A DNA stretch of 64,000 nt. Origin: Anaerospora hongkongensis (GTDB lineage: Bacteria; Bacillota; Negativicutes; Sporomusales; DSM-15969). Position numbers and translations under genes: made by a program. Shown here piece after piece: positions 1 through 7,832 of this stretch; the stretch's first letter is position 1; each line of letters begins with the position of its first letter. Location: assembly GCF_004339805.1 (NCBI RefSeq), contig NZ_SLUI01000007.1:143061-207060 (forward strand), given 5' to 3'. Under the pieces are notes generated by a model that made no database searches, was not told the DNA's origin, and was given only the letters and a program-made list of their open reading frames with translations.

Positions 1-555
1 AATCTGGCTGCAGTGAATGTGGTTTTTGCCATGGAGGCAGTTTTTATTTTGCCGGTAAACGGAATGACGACGGCAATAGGGATTATTGCCAGTCAAGAAA
101 GAGGGGCTAATAGGCTCGGTAATATTCCAGAAGTTCTTAAGAAGGGTATGACCTTAGGGCTTTGTTTTAATATTATTATCTTAATAGCTTGCAATTTTTT
201 CCCTGAGATACTGATTTCCAGTTTTCATGCCGATACTAGTAATGAACAACGACAGTTCATCCAGATCGCTACTCCGTTGCTGAGACTAACTTCTCTGTGG
301 CTGGTATTTGATACGATTCATTTAATGATTGGCACTGTATTAAAATCAATGGGGGATACAAGATTTATGATGATTACTTATGCAATTGTACCTCTTTTAT
401 TTTATGCGATAATACCCTATCTGTTTTGCAACTTGTTTTCAATTTCTCTGACTTGGTTGTGGGTTTCTTTGGTTTGTTATAGTGTAGTCATGCTACTTCT
501 GATGGCAAGCCGCTTTCTAAGTGGTAAGTGGAAAGAATTTAATGTGATTGAATAG
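1..555 (+). CDS. MATE family efflux transporter, C-terminal part
   Basis: The frame is open to the left edge of the window, so this is the C-terminal part (about 185 residues) of a longer gene that starts upstream. The product looks like the second half of a MATE (multidrug and toxin extrusion) cation-coupled exporter: hydrophobic helices, the short GMTTAIGIIASQE loop typical of the repeated MATE half, and the late segment LKSMGDTR (MATE proteins have a similar G-D loop before the last helices). A full MATE protein is about 450 residues. The DNA is AT-rich compared with most of the window. Substrate cannot be inferred. The family call is fairly secure; the missing N-terminus prevents more. 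Confidence 0.8.
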   Translation, partial: NLAAVNVVFAMEAVFILPVNGMTTAIGIIASQERGANRLGNIPEVLKKGMTLGLCFNIIILIACNFFPEILISSFHADTSNEQRQFIQIATPLLRLTSLWLVFDTIHLMIGTVLKSMGDTRFMMITYAIVPLLFYAIIPYLFCNLFSISLTWLWVSLVCYSVVMLLLMASRFLSGKWKEFNVIE

Positions 556-643
556 GCAAATTTAAAACTATATGCATATTAAATGAATTTTATTCCTACT
601 GGTGTCAAATACAATTTAGTTCAAAAAAAGGTAGGAGCTTTCA

Positions 644-1642
644 TTGAAAAATCGGGATTCGAGTATTGATAGTATTCGTGGTTTAGCAGTTTTTACAATG
701 GTGGCTGCTAATATGGTCCCAGATACTCTGCAAGCAGACTATCCTGAATGGTTCCGATTTTACGGAACATTTTCTGCACCTATATTTATTTTTTTGTCAG
801 GCATGATGGTTGCGATTACAAGAAGAATAAAGGAATATCATTTTAAATACTATTTGGCTCGAGGGTTTGCCATTTTACTAATCGGTGTCCTGATAGATGT
901 CTTCTTATGGAGAATATATCCATTCATGACGTATGACATATTATATTTGATTGGTTTAGCAATACCATTATGTTATATTTTAGGTAAAATACCCAAATTT
1001 GCTCAATATTTAGTGGCCGGTTCCATATTGTTTCTTACACCAATTTTCCACAAAATTATAAAATACAGAGAATTTGTTGATTCGTTTTACATTAAAACCT
1101 CTTTCGCTGAGGTGTTAAGTAATAGTTTACCACTAAAAAGTCTTTTTATTGATGGATGGTTTCCAGTATTTCCGTGGCTAGGAATTGCATTCTTAGGTTA
1201 TTTTTTTGGAAATGTACGACTAAATAAATCTAATTATTTGAATAAGATTACAGGAGTTTCTGCCTTTTTAACCTTAACGATAGGTATAATTTTATGGAAT
1301 ACTATTCCTGTCTCAAGATATACAAGAGCGGGATATATTGAGCTGTTCTATCCGCCTGACTTGTCGTTTGTTTTTATAGCGGTAGGAGTAATTCTTTCTG
1401 TATTTCTCATTGTCGATAGGACATATTACTGTAAAGTATATATACCTTTTAGATTATACGGGTGTACTAGTTTGCTGCTGTATATTATTCATTTAATAAT
1501 TATTAATGTTGTTTTTATTCCTCTAAGTGAACAAGGTATAAAATTCGAATTTAAATACTATTATCTGGTTTATCTAGGAGTAATGATAATCTTACTCGGT
1601 GTTGCCTTGGGGGTTAAAATGAGGAAAATAGAGATAAAGTAG
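644..1642 (+). CDS. Heparan-alpha-glucosaminide N-acetyltransferase-like (DUF1624) membrane protein
   Basis: A 332-residue multi-pass membrane protein. The N-terminus RDSSIDSIRGLAVFTMVAANM is the signature of the HGSNAT-catalytic/DUF1624 group of acyltransferase-like membrane proteins (R-x-x-S-I-D-x-x-R-G). About ten hydrophobic segments follow. The start is TTG at 644 with a GGAG ribosome site eight bases upstream (about 632-636); no ATG fits better. Members are thought to move acetyl groups across the membrane to sugars, but the substrate here is unknown. Base composition is strikingly AT-rich, like the MATE gene before it and unlike the genes after 1.8 kb, which suggests a different origin for this segment. 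It is followed by a terminator at 1731. Confidence 0.75.
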   Translation: MKNRDSSIDSIRGLAVFTMVAANMVPDTLQADYPEWFRFYGTFSAPIFIFLSGMMVAITRRIKEYHFKYYLARGFAILLIGVLIDVFLWRIYPFMTYDILYLIGLAIPLCYILGKIPKFAQYLVAGSILFLTPIFHKIIKYREFVDSFYIKTSFAEVLSNSLPLKSLFIDGWFPVFPWLGIAFLGYFFGNVRLNKSNYLNKITGVSAFLTLTIGIILWNTIPVSRYTRAGYIELFYPPDLSFVFIAVGVILSVFLIVDRTYYCKVYIPFRLYGCTSLLLYIIHLIIINVVFIPLSEQGIKFEFKYYYLVYLGVMIILLGVALGVKMRKIEIK

Positions 1643-1730
1643 TATATTAACAGAGTATCGTAGTGTTTATAGAAATAATGCAAATCACATGGTGTTCCCG
1701 CCATTTCTCTGTTGCTCTACGAACAAAAGG

Positions 1731-1771
1731 GGCTGCAATGCTTTTAAAAAAGCTTGCGGCAGCCTTTTTTT
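1731..1771 (+). terminator. Rho-independent terminator
   Basis: Outer stem GGCTGC/GCAGCC enclosing a GCTTTTAAAAAAGC inner hairpin, then seven T. It lies downstream of the acyltransferase-like gene. The inner core recurs in other terminators of the window (about 11740, 41970, 61775). Confidence 0.8.
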
Positions 1772-1866
1772 GTTTGGGCATTATCCGGTAGGAATTATGC
1801 TCTTGTTAAGCGAAGTGGTGTATAGTTTTTTTGAGCGGGTGCTCAGAGGAAGGCAGGAAGCTGGAA

Positions 1867-3480
1867 ATGGGAACTGCAGATTTACTGGTAGTAAATGCTT
1901 GTATCTGGACAGGTAATGCCTCAATGCCATTTGCGGAAGCGATTGCGATACAAGGTGAGCGTATTCTGGCAGTTGGCTCTAACCGAGAGCTGGCAGCCTT
2001 ACGGGGAGTGAAAACGCAAGTACTTGATGGCGGCGGGCATTTGGTTTTGCCCGGCTTTATTGATAATCACACTCATTTTATGTTAGGCGGCTTTCAGCTT
2101 TTGTCGCTGGAGCTTCGCGGCTGCAAAAGCAGGGAGGAGTTTGTTCAGGCGATTGCTATGCGGGCCGGACAAGTTGCGAAAGACGGCTGGATTGTGGGCG
2201 GCGGCTGGAATAATGATCAATGGCAGCAGCCTGCGGTACCGGCAAAAGAATGGATCGATGGTTTTACCGCGCATATTCCCGTCTATCTCACGCGCAGTGA
2301 TTTGCATATTGCTTTTGCCAATAGTGCAGCTCTCCGGCTGGCTGGGATTGACCGGGATACGGTTAGCCCCCAAGGCGGGGTTATTGAAGCCGATCTTGTA
2401 ACGGGTGAACCTACCGGTATTTTAAAGGATACTGCTATGAAGCTGGTAGAACAGTGTATTCCGGCTCCTTCCGAGCAGCAGTATGATGAGGCACTGACCG
2501 CCGCAATGCGCCATGCCGCAAGTTTGGGGATAACTTCTATTCAGGATATTACGGCATGGCGGGACTGGCAGGACTGGGAGGCGTTTGTCCGTTGCCGCCA
2601 GCAGGGCAGACTTACGGTACGAATCACTGCCCGTACGCAGATTACCGAATGGGAAAAGCAGGCGGTGCTGCTGGCAGCAGGAGAGGGAAACGATAGCTGG
2701 CTTCGCTTCGGGGGAGTAAAAGGCTTTGTGGATGGTTCCCTGGGATCGGCTACGGCGCTGATGGTTGAGCCCTATACAGATCTGCCGCTAAGCTCGGGCT
2801 TGCTGGCAGATCAAATGTACCCTGACGGGATTATGTTTGAGCGCATATTGGCTGCTGATCGGGCAGGCCTGCCCGTGTCTGTGCATGCGATCGGTGATAA
2901 GGCTAATCAGCTGCTGTTAGATATTTTTGAGGCTGTTGCCAAGGAGAATGGCACAAGGGACCGGCGATTCCGAATTGAGCATGCCCAGCACCTTCTGACT
3001 GAAGATATACAGCGAATGGCACGGTTAGATATCCTTGCCTCGGTTCAGCCCGGACATCTATATGAAGACGGCTGCTGGGCCCAAAAGCGGATTGGAGCCG
3101 ACCGCTGCCGGACAACCTACGCTTTCCGGTCTTTAGTGGAGGCAGGTGTATCGGTTTCGTTTGGCACTGATTGGCCGGTTATCCCGCTGAGCCCTTTTAG
3201 GGGAATTTATACTGCGGTAACCAGGCAGACACAGGACGGATTGCATCCCGGTGGCTGGGTGCCTGAACAAAAGCTGCCTGTCAGCGAATGTCTCAAGGCC
3301 TATACCGCCAGCAGTGCCTATGCCGAGTTCAGCGAACATGATAAAGGCAGACTTATCCCTGGAATGCTGGCCGATTTGATCCTGGTTTCCCACAATGTGC
3401 TGACCTGCCAGCCGGAAGAACTGCTAAACGCAAGGGTGCTTTGGACGATCGCCGGTGGGAAAATCGTTTATGCTGAATAA
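1867..3480 (+). CDS. Amidohydrolase (YtcJ-like metal-dependent hydrolase)
   Basis: Amidohydrolase-superfamily protein of the YtcJ/COG1574 group. Seen: N-terminal metal site GFIDNHTHF (about residues 63-71), HAIGDKANQLLLD near 350, RIEHAQHL near 380, and FGTDWPV near 440 (the Asp that ligates metal), with the small beta-sandwich at both ends. The frame is open back to a TTG at 1831, but ATG at 1867 has AGGAAG at 1855-1860 with good spacing, so 537 residues is preferred. The enzymes hydrolyse amides or other C-N bonds; substrate is not predictable. A GNAT acetyltransferase gene follows 26 bp downstream and is probably co-transcribed. Confidence 0.88.
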   Translation: MGTADLLVVNACIWTGNASMPFAEAIAIQGERILAVGSNRELAALRGVKTQVLDGGGHLVLPGFIDNHTHFMLGGFQLLSLELRGCKSREEFVQAIAMRAGQVAKDGWIVGGGWNNDQWQQPAVPAKEWIDGFTAHIPVYLTRSDLHIAFANSAALRLAGIDRDTVSPQGGVIEADLVTGEPTGILKDTAMKLVEQCIPAPSEQQYDEALTAAMRHAASLGITSIQDITAWRDWQDWEAFVRCRQQGRLTVRITARTQITEWEKQAVLLAAGEGNDSWLRFGGVKGFVDGSLGSATALMVEPYTDLPLSSGLLADQMYPDGIMFERILAADRAGLPVSVHAIGDKANQLLLDIFEAVAKENGTRDRRFRIEHAQHLLTEDIQRMARLDILASVQPGHLYEDGCWAQKRIGADRCRTTYAFRSLVEAGVSVSFGTDWPVIPLSPFRGIYTAVTRQTQDGLHPGGWVPEQKLPVSECLKAYTASSAYAEFSEHDKGRLIPGMLADLILVSHNVLTCQPEELLNARVLWTIAGGKIVYAE

Positions 3481-3505
3481 GAAAACACCTGGAGGGAACT
3501 GAGCA

Positions 3506-3949
3506 ATGAAGGAAGTGCAAATTCGGGAAATGCTGCTGGCAGATTATGCAGCGGCAGCCCAATTATGGATGAGAACTCCCGGCTTGGGCTTAAGTGATGC
3601 TGACTCTGAGGAGAATATCAGGGGTTTTCTTGAACGGAACAAGGAGATGAGTTTTATTGCCGAGTGCGGTGGTGAGCTTGTTGGTACTGCGTTAAGCGGC
3701 CATGATGGCCGGCGGGGCTTTATCTATCATCTTACTGTCCGCCAGGATCATAGGCATAAGCGTATCGGCAGAGAACTGGTACATCGCTGCATAACAGCGC
3801 TGGAGCGTGAAGGTATTGCCAAATGCCATGTGTTCGTATTTGCTGATAATGAACAGGGATTGAGGTTCTGGGAGCAAAGCGGTTTTATTCAAAGGAAAGA
3901 ACTTGCGATTTATTCGCAAGATATAGAGAGAAAATTGTTGGGGGACTAG
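3506..3949 (+). CDS. GNAT family N-acetyltransferase
   Basis: A 147-residue single-domain GNAT acetyltransferase. The acetyl-CoA-binding motif A is visible as LTVRQDHRHKRIGRELV (about residues 75-91), followed by the helix and the ADNEQGLRFWEQSGF segment typical of motif B, in which a residue near the Phe-Trp helps position CoA. ATG at 3506 is preceded by GGAGGGA at 3491-3497. Only 26 bp separates it from the amidohydrolase stop, so the two likely form one unit. Acceptor substrate unknown. Confidence 0.88.
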   Translation: MKEVQIREMLLADYAAAAQLWMRTPGLGLSDADSEENIRGFLERNKEMSFIAECGGELVGTALSGHDGRRGFIYHLTVRQDHRHKRIGRELVHRCITALEREGIAKCHVFVFADNEQGLRFWEQSGFIQRKELAIYSQDIERKLLGD

Positions 3950-4027
3950 ACTTTGATGCAATAAATTCCGTTCTGCTCCGTCTTACTATACAGAAGGCAG
4001 CGCACATAGCGAAGGAGAGGATTTATT

Positions 4028-4366
4028 GTGTTGGATCCGAAAGTAATTGAAGCATTTCATTTGATGTGGGGGCATTTTCCTGAACCGGCTACACTTGTAC
4101 ATAAAAGCAGAGATGTGTATGCTGTAAACGAAGCTGCTAAAGGGCTTGGCAGGGAAATCGGCACGAACTGTGCAACGCTGGGTAGTCCGGAGGCTCATAA
4201 AGGATGTTTGGCAAATCAGGCGCTGGCGACCAGGCAGCCTGTATTTAAAAAAGGCAAGTACGGGGAAAAAGACATCATTTCCTATTGGCTGCCGATTGAC
4301 GGGTATCCTGAGTTTTTTGTCCATTTCGGTGTGGGAGTAACTATTGATTATGATGCTGTAAAATAA
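4028..4366 (+). CDS. Small PAS-like single-domain protein
   Basis: A 112-residue soluble protein that I do not recognise with a name. Layout suggests one PAS-type sensory fold: PEPATLVHKSRDVYAVNEAA at residues 18-37 resembles the start of a PAS core, and the end (FFVHFGVGVTIDY) resembles its last strands. Two cysteines flank a conserved-looking loop (NCATLGSPEAHKGC, about 47-60), which could bind a cofactor or respond to redox. No output domain and no signal peptide. Start is GTG at 4028 with GGAGAGG at 4014-4020. The sigma factor gene starts about 90 bp downstream after a possible weak terminator. Confidence 0.6.
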   Translation: MLDPKVIEAFHLMWGHFPEPATLVHKSRDVYAVNEAAKGLGREIGTNCATLGSPEAHKGCLANQALATRQPVFKKGKYGEKDIISYWLPIDGYPEFFVHFGVGVTIDYDAVK

Positions 4367-4372
4367 GGCAGG

Positions 4373-4421
4373 CCGCCCTTTGCAAAAGCCCACCAAACGG
4401 CAGAGGGTGGTTTGTTTATTT
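4373..4421 (+). terminator. Possible Rho-independent terminator
   Basis: Imperfect stem CCGCCCTTTGC (4373-4383) against GCAGAGGGTGG (4400-4410), then TTTGTTTATTT. The stem has mismatches, so the call is tentative. It would separate the PAS-like gene from the sigma factor gene. Confidence 0.45.
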
Positions 4422-4452
4422 ACCACCGAAGCGAGGATTTTGTATTAGAGGA

Positions 4453-4989
4453 ATGTTTTTCGTGCGCAATCAACAAAATGAGTTCATCAGTGTTTTTCAT
4501 ACAGAACGGAAAAATTTAATTCGTTATGTTCGGCTGAAGCTGCGCGGCATTTCGGATATGGATGCGGAAGATATTGTCGCCGATGTGTTGTTTAATGTTT
4601 ATAACCGGGTAGCTGCTGATAAGCCTGTAGAGAACCTGGCTGCTTATCTTTACCAAGCGGTAAAGAATAGGATCTGGGATTATTTCCGGCAGCCGCAGCT
4701 GCCGGTATCATTGGATGCACCACAGCAGGTTACTGGGCTGCCCAGAGGAGAGCACCTGGCAGACGGCATGCTTGTGGAAGATGTCTTTGAGGAAAAAGAG
4801 TTCTTGGTACGCCTGGAAAATGCGCTGCTAAGCCTTGAGCCAAAACAGCGTGCCGTTTGGGTAGCAACTGAATTGCAAGGCTATACCTTCAAGGAATTAT
4901 CGCTGAAATGGTCGGAACCGATCGGAACGCTGTTGTCGCGCAAGGCAAGGGCAACCAAGGCGCTGCGCAGGCTGCTGAAAAATGAATAA
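4453..4989 (+). CDS. RNA polymerase sigma factor, ECF-type (sigma-70 family)
   Basis: A 178-residue two-domain sigma factor. Region 2 is seen as DMDAEDIVADVLFNVYNR (about residues 34-51) and NLAAYLYQAVKNRIWDYFRQ; region 4 as LSLEPKQRAVWVATELQGYT followed by the helix-turn-helix FKELSLKWSEPIGTLLSRKARATKALRRLL. No sigma 1.1 or region 3, so it belongs to the ECF/group 4 class. ATG at 4453 sits directly after AGAGGA; GTG at 4462 would have better spacing and may be the true start. The next gene encodes a small membrane protein that could be its partner or anti-sigma, but no classical anti-sigma domain is visible. Confidence 0.85.
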   Translation: MFFVRNQQNEFISVFHTERKNLIRYVRLKLRGISDMDAEDIVADVLFNVYNRVAADKPVENLAAYLYQAVKNRIWDYFRQPQLPVSLDAPQQVTGLPRGEHLADGMLVEDVFEEKEFLVRLENALLSLEPKQRAVWVATELQGYTFKELSLKWSEPIGTLLSRKARATKALRRLLKNE

Positions 4990-5013
4990 CATGCAAGAAA
5001 GGTGAAGTGGCAT

Positions 5014-5373
5014 ATGCAAGGACAATGTAATTTTTGTGTAACCAAAACAAGGCGGATTCTTATCCAGATTATGCTTGGCCTTATTTTGTCAGGTTTATTT
5101 GGGCTTGGCTTCGGCTATTTTGTGATGCTGCTGTGGAATGGTTTGCTGCCTGATATCTGGGGTTGGAAAGAAATTACGTATTGGCAGGGCGTGGGCTTAG
5201 TGATTCTTAGTCGGCTGCTGTTTGGCAGTCATGGCTATCATAAAGCGGTAAATCAGCATAAGACCGATGACGGAAAGAGTGACCGGTATTATGAGCAGTG
5301 GTGGGAGCGAGAAGGAGCAGGTTCCGTTAACCGGTATGCAAAAAAAATAACAAAAGAAGAAACTTCCGATTAA
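5014..5373 (+). CDS. Hypothetical membrane protein beside the sigma factor gene
   Basis: A 119-residue protein with two predicted membrane segments (about residues 18-45 and 60-76) and a hydrophilic C-tail containing YYEQWWEREG. The N-terminus has a CNFC pair before the first helix. ATG at 5014 is chosen over GTG 5002 because the ribosome site GAAAGGTG (4998-5005) spaces better to it. It starts 24 bp after the sigma factor stop and ends before a terminator, so the pair is an operon. I do not recognise the family. Role as sigma regulator is inference from position only. Confidence 0.6.
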   Translation: MQGQCNFCVTKTRRILIQIMLGLILSGLFGLGFGYFVMLLWNGLLPDIWGWKEITYWQGVGLVILSRLLFGSHGYHKAVNQHKTDDGKSDRYYEQWWEREGAGSVNRYAKKITKEETSD

Positions 5374-5397
5374 AGGCTGCAGCTGCGGCCTTTTTTT
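5372..5397 (+). terminator. Rho-independent terminator
   Basis: Stem AAAGGC/GCCTTT around TGCAGCTGCG, then a run of seven T. It ends the sigma factor operon. Confidence 0.8.
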
Positions 5398-5527
5398 ATT
5401 TAGAACGTCAAAAAGAAAACTTTAACACAATATTAACATGGAAATAATAGTTGATTTTCTTTTTTATGGTATAAGTTACATAGACGGATATTTATCGTAT
5501 GGACTTATTGCACAAGGGGGGAGCCTT

Positions 5528-6508
5528 TTGAGCTATTTGCATTTGTCGGAGTTGAAAGCAGGAATGACTCTTAATCAGAAAGTGGAAAGTCCTGATGGCA
5601 AGATTATTTTTGGTCAGGGCACAGTCGTCAATGATTATTTTCTGTCTTGTTTAAAAGGCTGGAATGTGGAAGGTGCCGAGGTTGCCGAAGAGGCAATGGA
5701 ATTTGACTTTGCAGAGATTGAAAAAATCATTTCTACTGTTACGCTGGGTTTGTTTGATAATCAGGTACTCACAAAGCAGACACAGACTACTGCCGAACTG
5801 CACTCGGAAATAGAGGCGGAATTAAAACGTATTTTTTTGCTTACCCGTTATCATGGCGCAGTTCCTTTGGAGAGCATGATAAGTTTGGTTAATAAGAAAA
5901 TTTACCCTAGTATCTCCCGGCATGATTCCTTTGAACAACTGCATGTTTATGCTGCTGCAGGCGATTACTTATACAGGCATGCCTTGGACGTTGCTCTTAT
6001 ATCCGGATATCTTGGCCGCTGGCTTGGCTATGGTAATCAGGATATCTGGAACTTAACGTTAGCGGGCTTAGTTCATGATATTGGCAAAACAAGAATCCAG
6101 TTTGAAATGATAAGCAAGTCAGGCAGGCTGAATTCCGAGGAATTTAAAATTGCTAAAAATCATGTCACCTGCAGTTATCAATTGCTTGCCCAGACCGAGC
6201 TAGTACCGACTGTGGTGCTAAAAGCAGTATTGGAGCATCATGAGAAATTGGATGGCTCTGGTTATCCGTACTGCTTGAGAGGAACTGAGATTACTATGCT
6301 TGCCAGGATTATAGCTGTTGCGGATATATACGATGCGCTTATCAGTAACCGGTATTACCGCAAAGGCATCTCGCCGCAGGAAGCAGTCGAAATCATGGTG
6401 TTTCAAATGGCAAATCAGCTGGATACCCACGTTTTAGCTTGTCTTATTGAGAAGCTGGCAGATTTCGGCATGATAAAAATCCCTGTATTATACAACTCGG
6501 CAATATAA
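5528..6508 (+). CDS. HD-GYP domain protein, probable cyclic-di-GMP phosphodiesterase
   Basis: A 326-residue protein with an HD-GYP domain at the C-terminus. The canonical motifs are present: HDIGK (about residue 184), and HHEKLDGSGYP (about 239-249), the GYP signature of active enzymes that break cyclic di-GMP. The N-terminal 60 residues (LSELKAGMTLNQKV...) resemble the short DUF3391-like domain seen before HD-GYP domains. Start is TTG at 5528 after AAGGGGGGAG; the frame extends back to 5438 but that part has no ribosome site. It is first in a three-gene unit with a receiver protein and a CheX fusion. Confidence 0.88.
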   Translation: MSYLHLSELKAGMTLNQKVESPDGKIIFGQGTVVNDYFLSCLKGWNVEGAEVAEEAMEFDFAEIEKIISTVTLGLFDNQVLTKQTQTTAELHSEIEAELKRIFLLTRYHGAVPLESMISLVNKKIYPSISRHDSFEQLHVYAAAGDYLYRHALDVALISGYLGRWLGYGNQDIWNLTLAGLVHDIGKTRIQFEMISKSGRLNSEEFKIAKNHVTCSYQLLAQTELVPTVVLKAVLEHHEKLDGSGYPYCLRGTEITMLARIIAVADIYDALISNRYYRKGISPQEAVEIMVFQMANQLDTHVLACLIEKLADFGMIKIPVLYNSAI

Positions 6509-6528
6509 AGGACTAGGAGAGGATTTTT

Positions 6529-6903
6529 TTGAGCAGACCTTTGAAAGTTTTGATTAGCGATGATTCCCTGTTGTTACGAAAAAAGCTGCGTGATGAATTA
6601 GAAATGCTGGGGTGTCAGGTCATCGAGGCCAAGGATGGAAAAGAAGTTGTAGAAGCATATGCTGTACACCGTCCCGCTGGTGTATTTATGGATATTGTGA
6701 TGCCCAATTCCACTGGTTTGTCTGCATTAAGGGAAATCAAAGAAATCGATAATAAGGCCAGGGTAATCATGCTCTCTTCGACCGGAACGAATGCTAATTT
6801 ACTGGAGGCTTTGAAGCTGGGAGCAATTGATTTTATTCAGAAGCCCTATAACAGCAGTCAATTAGCGAAGGCCTTGGATGACTTCAGCCGGGAGGAGTAC
6901 TAA
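6529..6903 (+). CDS. Single-domain response regulator (CheY-like)
   Basis: A 124-residue receiver domain with no output domain. Phosphorylation-site residues are visible: the acidic pair in LISDDSLLL near the N-terminus, the phospho-acceptor Asp in VFMDIVMPN (about residue 55), Ser/Thr in MLSST and the Lys in IQKPYN. TTG at 6529 follows AGGAGAGGA at 6514-6522. It starts 20 bp after the HD-GYP gene and its stop codon TAA directly abuts the ATG of the next gene, so translation is coupled. Likely to transmit a signal to or from the CheX-like partner. Confidence 0.88.
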   Translation: MSRPLKVLISDDSLLLRKKLRDELEMLGCQVIEAKDGKEVVEAYAVHRPAGVFMDIVMPNSTGLSALREIKEIDNKARVIMLSSTGTNANLLEALKLGAIDFIQKPYNSSQLAKALDDFSREEY

Positions 6904-7770
6904 ATGATTAGTCAGGTTTTTGCTCAATATTTGGTAAATAAGGGACTGCTTTCTCCGGCTGAGGTTCAGGAGGCACTGGAGAGCAGGCGGACGGTGCAGG
7001 CAAAGTTAGGCGTAGTAGCCATTAATCAGGGATATTTGACAGCAGAGCAGGTCAAAGAAATTCACCAGCTGCAATTTAGAATCGATAAACGGTTTGGGGA
7101 GATTGCCGTAAGTGAGCATTATTTGTCTCAAGAGCAGCTGGCTGCGCTGCTGGCAGAGCAGGGCAATGATTACCTTAATTTTGGGCAGGCCCTGGTTGAT
7201 AAAGGTTTTCTATCGTTAGAAACACTGGAGAACGTTATCGCAGCGTACAAGCAGGCAGCCGAGTTAGAGCAGCCGTCTGATTTACTATTAAGTAAAGAAT
7301 GGCTTTTTCAATACCTTTCTTTTGCAAAAGCGGATGAGGATGCAGTTTTGTATTGTGATTATGTCGCTTTGTTCCTGCGGGCGATTGTCCGTTTCCTAGA
7401 TGCCAGCCCCCTGCTTGTCGCGGCTGAAGCCGGAGAAGCAAAAGAACGCTGGGCTGCTTGTCAAAGTATGACCGGTGATATTACCTTACATAGCTGTCTT
7501 TGGGTTGAGGATAATGTGTTGCTAGAGATTGCCAGCCGTTATAGCGGGGAACGGATGAGCGAAATCAATGAGCTTGCCCTTGACAGCATGGGAGAGTTTT
7601 TGAATGTTGCCAACGGACTGTTTTGTATTAATCTTTCTAACCTGGGGCTGGATTCTGATTTACACCCCCAGTCGGTCGAGAAGAGGGATACCCTGGGAAC
7701 AGAGCTAGGCTGCCAGGTAGTGATTGATACCGGCTTTGGCACTATGACTTTGGTTTTAGGCCGTCAATAA
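6904..7770 (+). CDS. MshEN-like repeats fused to a CheX-like phosphatase domain
   Basis: A 288-residue fusion. The first 115 residues contain two or three similar units (LVNKGLLSPAEVQEAL, INQGYLTAEQVKEI, VDKGFLSLETLENV) that resemble the N-terminal domain of GspE/MshE ATPases, a fold known to bind cyclic di-GMP in some proteins. The C-terminal about 150 residues look like CheX/CheC phosphatase: the helix DSMGEFLNVANGLF carries the Glu-x-x-Asn pair used for dephosphorylating CheY~P. The preceding receiver gene is the obvious substrate. The ATG abuts the previous stop. The MshEN assignment is weaker than the CheX one. Confidence 0.72.
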   Translation: MISQVFAQYLVNKGLLSPAEVQEALESRRTVQAKLGVVAINQGYLTAEQVKEIHQLQFRIDKRFGEIAVSEHYLSQEQLAALLAEQGNDYLNFGQALVDKGFLSLETLENVIAAYKQAAELEQPSDLLLSKEWLFQYLSFAKADEDAVLYCDYVALFLRAIVRFLDASPLLVAAEAGEAKERWAACQSMTGDITLHSCLWVEDNVLLEIASRYSGERMSEINELALDSMGEFLNVANGLFCINLSNLGLDSDLHPQSVEKRDTLGTELGCQVVIDTGFGTMTLVLGRQ

Positions 7771-7786
7771 AACAATCAAAAAAACG

Positions 7787-7832
7787 AATGAATAGAAGAA
7801 GCAGGCAATCGCCTGCTTCTTCTATTCATTTT
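7787..7832. terminator. Bidirectional terminator with 20-bp perfect stem
   Basis: Perfect inverted repeat 7787-7806 against 7811-7830 with a four-base loop AATC; the stem core is GAAGAAGCAGGC. Downstream of the stem is TTTATTT on the plus strand. On the minus strand the stem begins immediately after the stop codon of the HD protein gene. It serves both convergent signalling units. Confidence 0.85.

Noticed and set aside
1689..1916. 75-codon frame before the amidohydrolase gene
   Set aside because: It spans the terminator at 1731 and overlaps the amidohydrolase in another frame, with no ribosome site or familiar sequence.
5451..5475. Possible promoter TTGATT ... TATAAG before the HD-GYP gene
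   Set aside because: The spacer is only 13 bases, too short for a vegetative promoter.
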